Assembly: GCF_003461955.1 (NCBI RefSeq)
Contig: NZ_QTYB01000010.1
Span: forward strand, 62,001 to 126,000
Direction of reading: 5' to 3'
Source of the DNA: Ruminococcus sp. AM36-2AA
Lineage (GTDB): Bacteria; Bacillota; Clostridia; Lachnospirales; Lachnospiraceae
DNA length: 64,000 nt
The notes under the pieces are model-generated. The model saw only the letters and a list, made by a program, of their open reading frames with translations, had not been told where the DNA came from and ran no database searches. Positions 18,096 to 26,754 of the stretch are shown here, piece by piece. Numbering within the stretch: the stretch's first letter is position 1; each line of letters begins with the position of its first letter. A program made the position numbers and the translations under genes.

Positions 18096-18225
18096 TCGTA
18101 AAGCCTCCTGAATTCATCTGTTACTGGTCATTTCCACAATAACATTCCTCTATATTGCCAGCCCTACAGCTCACAATTTCTTTCATTATAACTGATTCCT
18201 GCAAAAATGTATAGAAGTTTTTCTA

Positions 18226-19236
18226 TTATTTTGTCGATAAATCGGGACGAGGATAGCCAAGATGTGTATATGCCAGCACGGAAGCCATTCTTCCACGCGG
18301 CGTCCTGTTCAGAAAACCAGTCTGCAAAAGATACGGTTCATATACATCTTCCAGGGTTCCGGAATCCTCTCCAATGGATGCCGCAAGCGTCTCCAGTCCA
18401 ACCGGACCTCCCTGGAAATTCAGGATCAGTGTCTGTAAGATACGACGGTCTGTCTTATCAAGTCCGTACTGATCCACCTCCAGAAGATCCAGTGCAAAAC
18501 AGGCAACATCGTAAGTGATCACACCATCATATTTCACCTGTGCAAAATCCCGCACCCGCTTCAGAAGACGGTTTGCCAGTCGTGGAGTGCCTCTGGAGCG
18601 TTTGGCGATCTCAGCTGCACCATTGGGTTCGATTTCCACGCCAAGAACCTGTGCTGAACGGAGAACAATGGTAGTCAGTTCTCTTTTATCATAAAACTCC
18701 AGTCTCTGCGTCACTCCGAAACGGTCACGCAGAGGTGCGGAAAGAAGCCCTGCCCTGGTAGTCGCACCTACCAGCGTAAATTTCGGAAGATCCAGACGAA
18801 TAGAACGGGCAGATGCTCCCTTCCCAATCATAATATCTATGGCAAAATCCTCCATGGCCGGATAAAGAACTTCCTCTACCTGTCGGTTCAGCCTGTGGAT
18901 CTCGTCCACAAACAGCACATCTCCCTCCTGAAGATTATTCAAAATTGCAGCCATTTCTCCAGGTTTCTCGATCGCTGGCCCGGAAGTAACTTTCATATGT
19001 GTTCCCATTTCGTTGGCAATGATCGCGGACAATGTTGTTTTTCCCAGGCCGGGAGGGCCGTAAAACAGTACATGGTCCAGTGCGTCATGTCTCTGTTTCG
19101 CCGCTTCAATATAAATCTTCAGAGTATCTTTGGTTTTCTGCTGACCAATATATTCATCCAGACTCTGAGGTCTTAAATTCCCTTCCAGAGAAAAATCCTC
19201 TTCTGTAACGTCCGTTGTAATGATCCTGTTTTCCAT
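18226..19236 (-). CDS. ruvB: Holliday junction branch migration helicase RuvB
   Basis: A 336-residue AAA+ ATPase that drives branch migration with RuvA. It has [10 protein letters not shown] at the N-terminus, Walker [10 protein letters not shown], Walker [10 protein letters not shown] and sensor [18 protein letters not shown], and a C-terminal winged-helix domain with TPRGR. It is separated from ruvA by about 160 bases that hold a degraded repeat element, instead of the usual close spacing. Confidence 0.98.
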   Translation of the reverse strand: MENRIITTDVTEEDFSLEGNLRPQSLDEYIGQQKTKDTLKIYIEAAKQRHDALDHVLFYGPPGLGKTTLSAIIANEMGTHMKVTSGPAIEKPGEMAAILNNLQEGDVLFVDEIHRLNRQVEEVLYPAMEDFAIDIMIGKGASARSIRLDLPKFTLVGATTRAGLLSAPLRDRFGVTQRLEFYDKRELTTIVLRSAQVLGVEIEPNGAAEIAKRSRGTPRLANRLLKRVRDFAQVKYDGVITYDVACFALDLLEVDQYGLDKTDRRILQTLILNFQGGPVGLETLAASIGEDSGTLEDVYEPYLLQTGFLNRTPRGRMASVLAYTHLGYPRPDLSTK

Positions 19237-19261
19237 CTGTCATGCTCCGTTCTATTTCTTG

Positions 19262-19397
19262 TAAAGCGGATATTTATATTCCACTCTGCTACATGCTTAT
19301 GAATACCATCACGTTGACTTGTACTCCTGATACAAGCAAGTCCCCACCCACTGCTTATTGCTTTTCGCAATTGAAGCAGGGGACTTACTTGATTCGG
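19262..19397. repeat. Degraded copy (A) of a hairpin-rich small repeat element
   Basis: The right part (about 19325-19395) matches the element at 22930-23012 closely (CTCCTGATACAAGCAAGTCC and the following ~60 bases). The left part keeps only traces (AAGCGGATATT, TGCTAC). The right arm of the large hairpin has lost bases (AGCAGGGGACTTACTTG instead of AGCAGGGGGTGGGGACTTGCTTG). It ends exactly against the ruvA stop codon and separates ruvA from ruvB. Confidence 0.7.
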
Positions 19398-20009
19398 TTA
19401 GAAATTCTTCAATGCAGCCCGCAGGATTGCTTCCACATCGTCTGCCGGTACATCCTCCGGAACTTTCCGTACTGCCCGGAGCGCATCCGCAGAACTGTAT
19501 CCCAGCGCAACCAGAGCCTCTACTGCTTCCTGACGACTGTCACGAAGATCCGCAGCATCTATGGCAGCCTCCTCCTGCTGATGAGCGAGTTTTATCTCAA
19601 AAGCATCCTCCAGCTTCAGTTTATCTTTCAGCTCCAAAATCATTTTCTGGGCGGTCTTCTTCCCAATTCCAGGAGCCTTGGAAATGGTCTTTACATCATC
19701 CGAAAGTACTGCAAAACGCAATTCATCCGCACTGATCCCGGAAAGGATACCAAGTGCACCCTTCGGGCCAACACCATTCACACCGATCAAAAGTTTAAAC
19801 ATACTGAGATCATCTTTTGAAAAAAAGCCGTACAGTTGCAGAATATCCTCTCTGACATAAAGAAACGTATGTATTTTTTTCTCTTCTCCTATGCGGACCT
19901 TCCCGAGATCCTGCCCTGTCATATAGATTTCATATCCAAGTCCGCCATTCTCCACGATCAGACAATTCTCCACGATATCTGCTACTGTACCTTTTACAAA
20001 AGAAATCAA
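19398..20009 (-). CDS. ruvA: Holliday junction branch migration protein RuvA
   Basis: A 203-residue DNA-junction-binding subunit of RuvAB. The start is set at the TTG (20007-20009) because it gives the family N-terminus (M)ISFVKGTVADI and has GGGAG nine bases upstream; the frame runs 40 codons further without a fitting start. Helix-hairpin-helix motifs GVNGVGPKGALGIL and APGIGKKTAQKMILELKDK are present, with a C-terminal RuvB-binding domain (VALGYSSADALRAVRKV). Downstream of trpS on the same strand, with a terminator between them. Confidence 0.95.
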   Translation of the reverse strand: MISFVKGTVADIVENCLIVENGGLGYEIYMTGQDLGKVRIGEEKKIHTFLYVREDILQLYGFFSKDDLSMFKLLIGVNGVGPKGALGILSGISADELRFAVLSDDVKTISKAPGIGKKTAQKMILELKDKLKLEDAFEIKLAHQQEEAAIDAADLRDSRQEAVEALVALGYSSADALRAVRKVPEDVPADDVEAILRAALKNF

Positions 20010-20089
20010 CTCCAACGGCTCCCTTCCCGGAAACAACTGAACATCTGTTTCCCATATGAACGCAATAGTAACATAATTTTCATAAAAAA

Positions 20090-20117
20090 TCAACCCGGAA
20101 TCCAAATCCCGGGTTGA
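20090..20117 (-). terminator. trpS terminator
   Basis: Stem TCAACCCGG / CCGGGTTGA (20090-20098 with 20109-20117), followed on the minus strand by a TTTTTTATG run. It isolates trpS from ruvA; the latter must then have its own promoter or depend on read-through. Confidence 0.88.
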
Positions 20118-20138
20118 TGCTGTATACATAAATATTAT

Positions 20139-21203
20139 TTACTGATTCAGAAAATCCTGATCTTCAAAATAATTGATACGCATGGAAGAACGTACATCAT
20201 GAAGAGTTGCAGCTGCTTTTTCTCTTGCAACTTCTGTACCTGCTTTCAGGATATCAAATACATCTGCAGTACGCTGCTCCCACATTTTTCTTCTCTCACG
20301 GATTGGTCCAAGCTCCGCCTGCATTACATTATTCAGGAATTTCTTAACTTTTACATCGCCAAGACCACCTCTCTGATAGTGAGCCTTCAGTTCATCAAGA
20401 TTCTGATACTCTGGCAGGAACTCCTCAAAATGCTCCGGCCGGCTGAAAGCATCCAGATAAATAAATACCGGATTTCCTTCCACGCGTCCTGGATCCTGAA
20501 CCCGAAGATGATTCGGATCTGTAAACATGGACATGATCTTCTTCTTAACCACATCTTCTTCATCAGAAAGATAAATACAGTTTCCGAGAGACTTGCTCAT
20601 TTTTGCTTTTCCATCGATACCCGGAAGACGTAAGCATGCCTTATTTGAAGAAAGGACGATCTCTGGCTCAGTCAGTGTCTCACCATAAACTGTATTAAAC
20701 TTATGAACAATTTCCTTACACTGCTCAAGCATCGGAAGCTGATCTTCACCTACCGGTACATGCGTTGCACGAAAAGCTGTGATATCTGCGGCCTGGCTGA
20801 TCGGATAACAGAAGAATCCAACCGGAATGCTGGCTTCAAAATTACGCTGTTTAATTTCAGATTTAACTGTAGGATTGCGCTGCACACGTGCTACAGTAAC
20901 CAGATTCATATAATAAAAAGTCAGCTCTGTCAGCTCCGGAACCATGGACTGAATAAAAATATTGGATTTTTCAGGGTCAAGTCCACATGCCAGATAATCC
21001 AGTGCAACCTGCAGAATATTCTGGCGAACTTTCTCAGGATGTTCTGCATTATCTGTAAGTGCCTGTGCATCTGCGATCATAATATAAATCTCGTCATATA
21101 AGCCGGAATTCTGCAGTTTCACACGCTCTGCCAGTGATCCAACATAATGACCTACATGAAGACGTCCCGTCGGGCGGTCGCCGGTTAAAATAATCTTGCT
21201 CAT
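20139..21203 (-). CDS. trpS: Tryptophan--tRNA ligase
   Basis: A 354-residue class I aminoacyl-tRNA synthetase. It has the HIGH-like motif RLHVGHYVG, the KMSKS loop ([10 protein letters not shown]) and GVGE-like [12 protein letters not shown]. The start has AAGGAG upstream. A clear promoter lies 43-71 bases before the start, leaving too short a leader for a T-box, so regulation by tRNA-Trp sensing is not indicated. Confidence 0.97.
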   Translation of the reverse strand: MSKIILTGDRPTGRLHVGHYVGSLAERVKLQNSGLYDEIYIMIADAQALTDNAEHPEKVRQNILQVALDYLACGLDPEKSNIFIQSMVPELTELTFYYMNLVTVARVQRNPTVKSEIKQRNFEASIPVGFFCYPISQAADITAFRATHVPVGEDQLPMLEQCKEIVHKFNTVYGETLTEPEIVLSSNKACLRLPGIDGKAKMSKSLGNCIYLSDEEDVVKKKIMSMFTDPNHLRVQDPGRVEGNPVFIYLDAFSRPEHFEEFLPEYQNLDELKAHYQRGGLGDVKVKKFLNNVMQAELGPIRERRKMWEQRTADVFDILKAGTEVAREKAAATLHDVRSSMRINYFEDQDFLNQ

Positions 21204-21245
21204 GAATTTCGTTCTCCTTGAAGTATACTGAATATTTTATATCTT

Positions 21246-21274
21246 ATTATAGCCCTTTCAAATAGTCTGGTCAA
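21246..21274 (-). promoter_or_regulatory. Sigma-A promoter for trpS
   Basis: On the minus strand TTGACC and TATAAT are separated by exactly 17 bases. Transcript start lies about 35 bases before the start codon. Confidence 0.85.
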
Positions 21275-21370
21275 ATATTTTTAACAGTTTATTTTACCGT
21301 AATTTTGCATTTTACAGCAACTTTTCCGGATCTATCAGCCTCAAGTAACGAGAATTCGATGCACAATTAT

Positions 21371-22726
21371 TCAAAAGTCACCATTCCTGCGGATCAGGTC
21401 ACGATACCAGTAAGCGGAATCCTTCCAGATTCTCTCCTGAGTCTCAAAATCCACATAAATGATCCCAAACCGTTCCGCATAACCTTTATCCCATTCAAAA
21501 TTATCCATCAAGGACCACTGGAAATATCCTCTTATATCAATCTCTTCTGCTGCCCGTTTTAGATTTTTCAGATATCGTGCCAGAAAATCAATTCGGTTGG
21601 GATCGTGGACTTTACCATCCTGGGAAACCGTATCGTGGCAGGCCATTCCATTTTCTGTAATGTAAATCGGTTTCCGATATCTTTCATACAGAAATTTCGG
21701 TCCCCAGTAAAGTGCTTCCGGTGTTACCGGCCAGTTGGTTGCCGTCTTTGGAAAACCAGCCGGTCGCCTTACTTCTTCCGGCCTTCCATCTGTCCCCATG
21801 CGAATGCAGCGTCCGTTATAAATATTCTGTCCATAAAAATCAATAGGCTGAGAGATCAGCTTCATATCTTCATCCGTGATCACAGGCAGATATTTTTCAT
21901 ATTTTTTCATCCCTTCTTCCGGATACTTACCAAGAATAACAGGATCAGACCACCAGGATACATTCCAGGTCCAGTTGGAAAGATCATCCGGCAACGCAAA
22001 AAGTGCCTTTCTTGCAGCCTCAATATCTTTCGGCGTTTCTTTCTCCGGATAACACATACCACTGGTCGGTGCATAACCGATCTGCACATTCTGTTTTCCG
22101 TAAGCACGCAGCATCTGCACAGCTCTTCCGTGAGCTTTCAGAGCATTGTGGGCCATCTCAAAAGTATCACGTAGCGGCGCTTTCACACCAGGTGCATGAC
22201 ATCCCTGAAGAAATCCCAGGCCGACAAAACATTGTGGTTCATTTAATGTAAAGAAATATTTTACGCGGTCACTGAAACGTTCTGCCACCAGACGGGCATA
22301 CTGGCCGAACCATTCCACGATCTCCGGATTCATCCAGCCACCTCTTTTATAAATCTCATAGGGAAGTTCCCAGTGATACAAAGTTATGTACGGTTCAATT
22401 CCCTGTTCCAGAAGTTCATCGATCAATGCATTATAAAAATCAATTCCTTTTTCATTTACTTTCCCGGTTCCTTCCGGCAGCACACGGGACCAGTCAATGG
22501 AAAAGCGGTACCCCTTCAGCCCCAGTTCTTTCATGTATGCCACGTCTTCTCTGAATCTGTGGTAATGATCGCAGGCTATATCTCCAGTATGGCCTTCATA
22601 TACTCTTCCCGGCTCTTTTGTAAAAACATCCCAGATATTCTGTCCTTTTCCGGAATCTCTGCCAGTTCCCTCTATCTGATAGGAACTGGTCGCTGCTCCC
22701 CACACAAAATCTTTTGCAAATCCCAT
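21371..22726 (-). CDS. bglA: Glycoside hydrolase family 1 beta-glucosidase
   Basis: A 451-residue GH1 enzyme, cytoplasmic (no signal peptide), releasing glucose from beta-glucosides. The acid/base glutamate is E163 in FTLNEPQ and the nucleophile E358 in YITENGM. The N-terminal DFVWGAATSSYQIEG is the GH1 signature. No phosphotransferase or transporter gene is adjacent, and the residues distinguishing 6-phospho-beta-glucosidases were not evaluated. AAGGAG precedes the ATG. Single-gene unit. Confidence 0.94.
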   Translation of the reverse strand: MGFAKDFVWGAATSSYQIEGTGRDSGKGQNIWDVFTKEPGRVYEGHTGDIACDHYHRFREDVAYMKELGLKGYRFSIDWSRVLPEGTGKVNEKGIDFYNALIDELLEQGIEPYITLYHWELPYEIYKRGGWMNPEIVEWFGQYARLVAERFSDRVKYFFTLNEPQCFVGLGFLQGCHAPGVKAPLRDTFEMAHNALKAHGRAVQMLRAYGKQNVQIGYAPTSGMCYPEKETPKDIEAARKALFALPDDLSNWTWNVSWWSDPVILGKYPEEGMKKYEKYLPVITDEDMKLISQPIDFYGQNIYNGRCIRMGTDGRPEEVRRPAGFPKTATNWPVTPEALYWGPKFLYERYRKPIYITENGMACHDTVSQDGKVHDPNRIDFLARYLKNLKRAAEEIDIRGYFQWSLMDNFEWDKGYAERFGIIYVDFETQERIWKDSAYWYRDLIRRNGDF

Positions 22727-22801
22727 ATTGGCACTCCTTTATAGTATATCTTTTTCGATATTGTTTTTATAAATAAAATGGTTAATTTGGGTCCTGATTT
22801 C

Positions 22802-22830
22802 ATTATACTGAACCATGATTTCGCGGTCAA
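22802..22830 (-). promoter_or_regulatory. Sigma-A promoter for the GH1 gene
   Basis: On the minus strand TTGACC and TATAAT lie 17 bases apart, about 75 bases before the start codon and just inside the flank of repeat element B. Confidence 0.82.
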
Positions 22831-22846
22831 GCACTGCTTATAGTCG

Positions 22847-23012
22847 TCAAGCGGATATTCGCAATCCGCTTCGCTACGTAGCTCTACACCAAATAACTGC
22901 TCCGCAGTTTATCAGGAGGAGCTTCCACTCCTCCTGATACAAGCAAGTCCCCACCCACTGCTTATTGCTTTTCGTAATTGAAGCAGGGGGTGGGGACTTG
23001 CTTGATTTGGTT
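22847..23012. repeat. Full-length copy (B) of a hairpin-rich small repeat element
   Basis: About 165 bases with three perfect or near-perfect inverted repeats in order: GCGGAT/ATCCGC (22851-22869, 7-base loop); TCAGGAGGAG/CTCCTCCTGA (22912-22937); and CAAGCAAGTCCCCACCC (22940-22956) pairing with 22988-23004. The last has an inner extension around TTGCTTTTCG. No open reading frame. Copies A (19262) and C (55779) share parts of it. The layout of subterminal hairpins resembles ends of IS200/IS605-type or REP-like elements, but no transposase is present. It fills most of the 347-base gap between the rnf terminator and the GH1 promoter. Confidence 0.75.
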
Positions 23013-23064
23013 AAAAAAAGAAGGCTGCCATATCCGGAAAACATATTCCGGACAGACAGCCTTC
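23013..23064 (-). terminator. Terminator of the rnf operon
   Basis: A compound hairpin: GAAGGCTG/CAGCCTTC (23020-23027 with 23057-23064) with inner CCGGAA/TTCCGG (23034-23051), followed on the minus strand by TTTTTTTAA. Ten bases after the rnfB stop. Confidence 0.9.
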
Positions 23065-23073
23065 TCTTCCCTC

Positions 23074-23865
23074 TTACAGAATTATATGTCTCGGGCAAAC
23101 TTCTTTACATTTACCGCATCCTGTACATTTGTCGTAATCAATGTGTGCACAGAAATCCGTAACTGTGATTGCCTCTGACGGACAGTTTTTCTCACATTTT
23201 TTACATCCGATACAGCCAAGCTCACAGGCAGTCGTAACTGCTTTACCTTTGGCGTGGGAGCCACAGGCTACACGGATCTGTTTGTCATATGGTACAAGCT
23301 CGATCAGATGACGCGGACATTTTGCAACGCATTTACCGCAGGCCTTACATGCTTCCTGATCTACGACTGCAATGCCATTTACTACATGAATAGCGTCAAA
23401 TGGACATACTTTTACGCAGCTTCCAAATCCCATACATCCATATGTACAGTTCTTCGCACCACTGCCCGGAATGAAAGCCATCATCTCACAGTCTTCCACA
23501 CCTGTGTACTCATATTTCACAGTTGTCTTATCACAGGTTCCCGCACATTTTACAAAAGCAACCTGACGTGCGGTTTCTTTTACTTCCTGTCCCATGATCG
23601 CACCGATCTTGGCCGCAACCGGAGCACCGCCAACCGGACACTGATCTACAGGAGCTTCGCCTTTTGCGATTGCGGCAGCAAGTCCGGAACATCCCGGATA
23701 TCCACAGCCACCGCAGTTATTTCCAGGAAGAACGCCAAGAATAGCTTCTTCCTTTTCATCTACCTTCACGGTCAATTTCTTGTCTGCAAGTCCAAGGAAG
23801 ATACCAATGAATAAACCAGTACCGCCGACAATGACTGCAGCCATAATAATTCCTGTTATACTCAT
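23074..23865 (-). CDS. rnfB: Rnf complex subunit B (iron-sulphur protein)
   Basis: Subunit of the Rnf complex, which couples ferredoxin:NAD+ electron transfer to Na+ or H+ translocation. 263 residues from the ATG at 23865, chosen because AGGAGG lies upstream; the frame runs 15 codons further. One N-terminal transmembrane helix, then CGGCGYPGCSG, a 4Fe-4S site, and a ferredoxin-like part with several CxxCxxCxxxCP sets (e.g. CKACGKCVAKCP, CIGCKKCEKNCP, CTGCGKCKEVCP). Last gene of the operon, 13 bases after rnfA. Confidence 0.97.
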   Translation of the reverse strand: MSITGIIMAAVIVGGTGLFIGIFLGLADKKLTVKVDEKEEAILGVLPGNNCGGCGYPGCSGLAAAIAKGEAPVDQCPVGGAPVAAKIGAIMGQEVKETARQVAFVKCAGTCDKTTVKYEYTGVEDCEMMAFIPGSGAKNCTYGCMGFGSCVKVCPFDAIHVVNGIAVVDQEACKACGKCVAKCPRHLIELVPYDKQIRVACGSHAKGKAVTTACELGCIGCKKCEKNCPSEAITVTDFCAHIDYDKCTGCGKCKEVCPRHIIL

Positions 23866-23878
23866 GCTCTTCTTCCTC

Positions 23879-24454
23879 CTATACGATTCCGGAGAATCCA
23901 AAGAATGCAATTGCCATCAGTGCTGCTGTAAGCAGAACGATCGGCATACCCTGGAAAGATTCCGGAATGTCATTGTATTCCATTTTTTCACGGATTCCCG
24001 CAAGTAATACAATAGCGATCAGATAACCTACGCCTGTTGCAAATCCGTTTACAACACTCTCAAGAATGCTGTATTCATATTTTACGTTATTCAGCGCCAC
24101 ACCAAGAACTGCACAGTTTGTTGTGATCAGTGGAAGGTACACACCAAGTGCCTTGTAAAGAGACGGTACGAATTTCTTGAGAAACATTTCTACGATCTGT
24201 ACCAGTGCCGCAATAACAAGGATAAATACGATTGTTTTCAGATACTCAAAATGTGTTGGTACCAGAATAAATTTATATAACAGCGAAGCAACAAAGGATG
24301 CGATCGTGATAACAAATACAACCGCTCCTCCCATGCCGGCTGCTGTTTCAGTTTTCTTGGAAACGCCCAGGAAAGAACAGATTCCAAGGAACTGGCTTAA
24401 TACAACGTTACTGCAAAGTGCAGAACCAATAGCAATTAACATTAAGCTTGCCAT
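23879..24454 (-). CDS. rnfA: Rnf complex subunit A
   Basis: A 191-residue membrane protein with six hydrophobic segments. It shows the RnfA/NqrE core NVVLSQFLGICSFLGVSKK and PLITTNCAVLGVAL, whose cysteines hold an intramembrane iron-sulphur site shared with RnfE. Fourth to fifth position in the C-D-G-E-A-B order, 14 bases after rnfE. Confidence 0.97.
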   Translation of the reverse strand: MASLMLIAIGSALCSNVVLSQFLGICSFLGVSKKTETAAGMGGAVVFVITIASFVASLLYKFILVPTHFEYLKTIVFILVIAALVQIVEMFLKKFVPSLYKALGVYLPLITTNCAVLGVALNNVKYEYSILESVVNGFATGVGYLIAIVLLAGIREKMEYNDIPESFQGMPIVLLTAALMAIAFFGFSGIV

Positions 24455-24468
24455 ATTCTATTCCCCCT

Positions 24469-25179
24469 TTATTCTTTTTCAGAAGGGCATCCGCCACAGG
24501 TTGCACAGTTGGAACCGCAGCCGGACTGGATCTTGGAAACATCTTTGCCCTTCTTTGCCATGTTAATCTTTACCTTGTTCTGGATTGCAGCAAGTCCTGC
24601 AAGAACCAGGAATGCTCCAGGTGCAAGGATAAAAATAGTGATCGGGGTATAGCCGGCAGAACCGGTAGCTGCATCAGCAACCGGAATGATCTGTGCTCCG
24701 AAAGCTTTTCCGGAACCAAGGATCTCTCTTACAAGACCAATGGCAACCAGACCGACGGTAAATCCAAGTCCCATTCCAAGTCCGTCAAAGATAGATGGAA
24801 GGACCGGATTTTTGGAAGCATAACTCTCTGCACGTCCCAGAATGATACAGTTAACAACGATCAGAGGAATATAAATTCCAAGTGAATCATAAAGAGAAGG
24901 AGTAAAACCTTCCATCAGAAACTGTACAATGGTTACAAATGATGCTACAACTACGATAAAGGCCGGCATTCTGACAGAATCCGGAATTATTTTTCGTAAC
25001 ATGGAAATCAGCATATTGGACATGACCAGAACTACTGTTGTGGAAAGTCCCATACCAATACCATTAATAGCTGAAGTTGTTACCGCAAGAGTAGGACACA
25101 TACCCAGCATCAGGACGAAAATCGGATTTTCGGTTATAATACCGTTTTTTAATCTTTCACCACAATTATTCATATTCAA
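24469..25179 (-). CDS. rnfE: Rnf complex subunit E
   Basis: A 236-residue membrane protein homologous to RnfA/NqrD. Motifs are LMLGMCPTLAVTTSA and IYIPLIVVNCIILGRAE with the conserved cysteines. The C-terminal cytoplasmic tail is unusually cysteine-rich (SGCGSNCATCGGCPSEKE), seen in several clostridial RnfE proteins; whether it binds a metal is unknown. Eight bases after rnfG. Confidence 0.96.
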   Translation of the reverse strand: MNMNNCGERLKNGIITENPIFVLMLGMCPTLAVTTSAINGIGMGLSTTVVLVMSNMLISMLRKIIPDSVRMPAFIVVVASFVTIVQFLMEGFTPSLYDSLGIYIPLIVVNCIILGRAESYASKNPVLPSIFDGLGMGLGFTVGLVAIGLVREILGSGKAFGAQIIPVADAATGSAGYTPITIFILAPGAFLVLAGLAAIQNKVKINMAKKGKDVSKIQSGCGSNCATCGGCPSEKE

Positions 25180-25187
25180 CTACCCTC

Positions 25188-25766
25188 CTAAAATGCGTTT
25201 TTGCAATAGCCGATAGCTGTATTAACTGCACCGGTAAAAGCTCTGGATGTAATGGTTGCACCACTGATAGCATCAATAGGCTCACCCTCGCCGCCATCTT
25301 TGGATACATAAAATTTATCGGTAGTTTTTCCAACATACTGTTCCTGGAACTTAGCCTCTGTAGCCCGCATTCCAAGTCCGGCAGTCTCACTGATGGAAAG
25401 AATGGAAACACCACTTACAGTTCCATCTTTTGTTACTCCCACGGTGATCTTGATATCTCCGCCATAGCCTTCCTTATCTGTTACAGTTACTACATAACCT
25501 TCATCCGCAGCCTCACAGACTTCATCTACAGTAGCTTTTATATCAAGGTCTGATACGGTTTTATCTGCAGCATCCTGATCTACATCAACCGGTTTAAATT
25601 CTCCCAGACTCACATCACTGAACACTGCCTGCCACGCTTCTTTTTTTGCCTGTTCTTCGGTTCTTGCAATGGGCTCTTTTGTAACTTCATAAACCAGTCC
25701 AAGTCCAAGTCCGGCAACTACTGTAATGATCGTAAGGATCAATGTATTTCTGATAATCTTACTCAT
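25188..25766 (-). CDS. rnfG: Rnf complex subunit G (covalent FMN)
   Basis: A 192-residue protein with one N-terminal transmembrane helix and an extracytoplasmic FMN-binding domain. The flavinylation motif SGATITS (in DAISGATITSRAF) marks the threonine that carries phosphoester-linked FMN. The start overlaps the rnfD stop by one base, so translation is coupled. The flavin transferase (ApbE) needed for attachment is not in the window. Confidence 0.96.
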   Translation of the reverse strand: MSKIIRNTLILTIITVVAGLGLGLVYEVTKEPIARTEEQAKKEAWQAVFSDVSLGEFKPVDVDQDAADKTVSDLDIKATVDEVCEAADEGYVVTVTDKEGYGGDIKITVGVTKDGTVSGVSILSISETAGLGMRATEAKFQEQYVGKTTDKFYVSKDGGEGEPIDAISGATITSRAFTGAVNTAIGYCKNAF

Positions 25767-26740
25767 TATTTCCTGCCTCCTTTTCCAAAAACAACCGGTT
25801 TTGTTACTTTTTCAATAAGCGGAACTACCAGGTTACAGATAATGATCGCATAGGAAACACCTTCTGCGGAAGGGCCAAAGAAACGTAATACTGCTGTCAG
25901 AATACCCAGGCAGCAACCATATACCAGCTGTCCCTTTGGGGTGATCGGCGTAGTTACGTAGTCAGTAGCCATAAACCATGCGCCAAGCATCAGACCGCCT
26001 CCGAAAATCTCACTGAAGAAATAATTTACATCAGTATTACCTGTAGCAATCATGTAAAAAATCAAAAAAACTGAAAAACTTCCGATATATGTAAGTGGAA
26101 CTTTCAGATCAATGATCTTAAATGCAAGAAGAATCACTGCACCGATGAGAATCGCCAGGGCGGAAGTCTCACCGATCGTACCCTGGATATTACCAAGGAA
26201 CAGATTTTTTACAGGAATGGAAGTTCCTTCAATAAATCCCTGATTTTTCAGAGTTGCCAGAGGTGTTGCCTGTGAAACAGTATCTACAATTGCATGTGAA
26301 CTTTTTGATACTGCAAAATTAGTCATCTTTCCCGCAAAAGAAAGCATAAGGAAACATCTTCCGGCAAGAGCCGGGTTCATAAAGTTCTGTCCAAGTCCTC
26401 CGAATAACTGTTTTACAATGATAATTGCAACAAAGCTGCCAAGGATCGGCATCCAGATCGGAATCTGCGGAGGCATGTTCAGTGCAAGCAGAAGTCCTGT
26501 TACAACTGCACTGAAATCAGTAGTTGTATTCTTTTTATGCATCAGGCGGTCATACAGCCATTCAAAAAACACACTGGATGCAACAGTTGCCAGAATTACA
26601 AGAAGTGCATGTGCACCAAAATTCCAGATACCGAAAAATGTCGCAGGCAGAAGTGCGATCACTACCAGCTGCATAATACGGCTGGTCGTCATTTTATCCC
26701 TGATATGGGGATTAGATGATACGTTATACATTTGTTCCAT
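25766..26740 (-). CDS. rnfD: Rnf complex subunit D
   Basis: A 324-residue multi-pass membrane protein with covalently bound FMN. The motif VDTVSQATPLATL matches the RnfD/NqrB flavinylation site (S-x-A-T). Other conserved parts are FMNPALAGRCFL and YVTTPITPKGQLVYG. Fourteen bases after rnfC. Confidence 0.96.
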   Translation of the reverse strand: MEQMYNVSSNPHIRDKMTTSRIMQLVVIALLPATFFGIWNFGAHALLVILATVASSVFFEWLYDRLMHKKNTTTDFSAVVTGLLLALNMPPQIPIWMPILGSFVAIIIVKQLFGGLGQNFMNPALAGRCFLMLSFAGKMTNFAVSKSSHAIVDTVSQATPLATLKNQGFIEGTSIPVKNLFLGNIQGTIGETSALAILIGAVILLAFKIIDLKVPLTYIGSFSVFLIFYMIATGNTDVNYFFSEIFGGGLMLGAWFMATDYVTTPITPKGQLVYGCCLGILTAVLRFFGPSAEGVSYAIIICNLVVPLIEKVTKPVVFGKGGRK

Positions 26741-26754
26741 TGTTATTCCTCCCC

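Noticed and set aside
21204..21370. Possible T-box leader before trpS
   Set aside because: The promoter is only about 45 bases from the start codon, so the leader is too short; no T-box sequence seen.
22847..23012. CRISPR repeat or tRNA interpretation of the hairpin-rich element
   Set aside because: No regular spacer-repeat pattern and no cloverleaf or anticodon arm; similarity is instead to the copies at 19262 and 55779.
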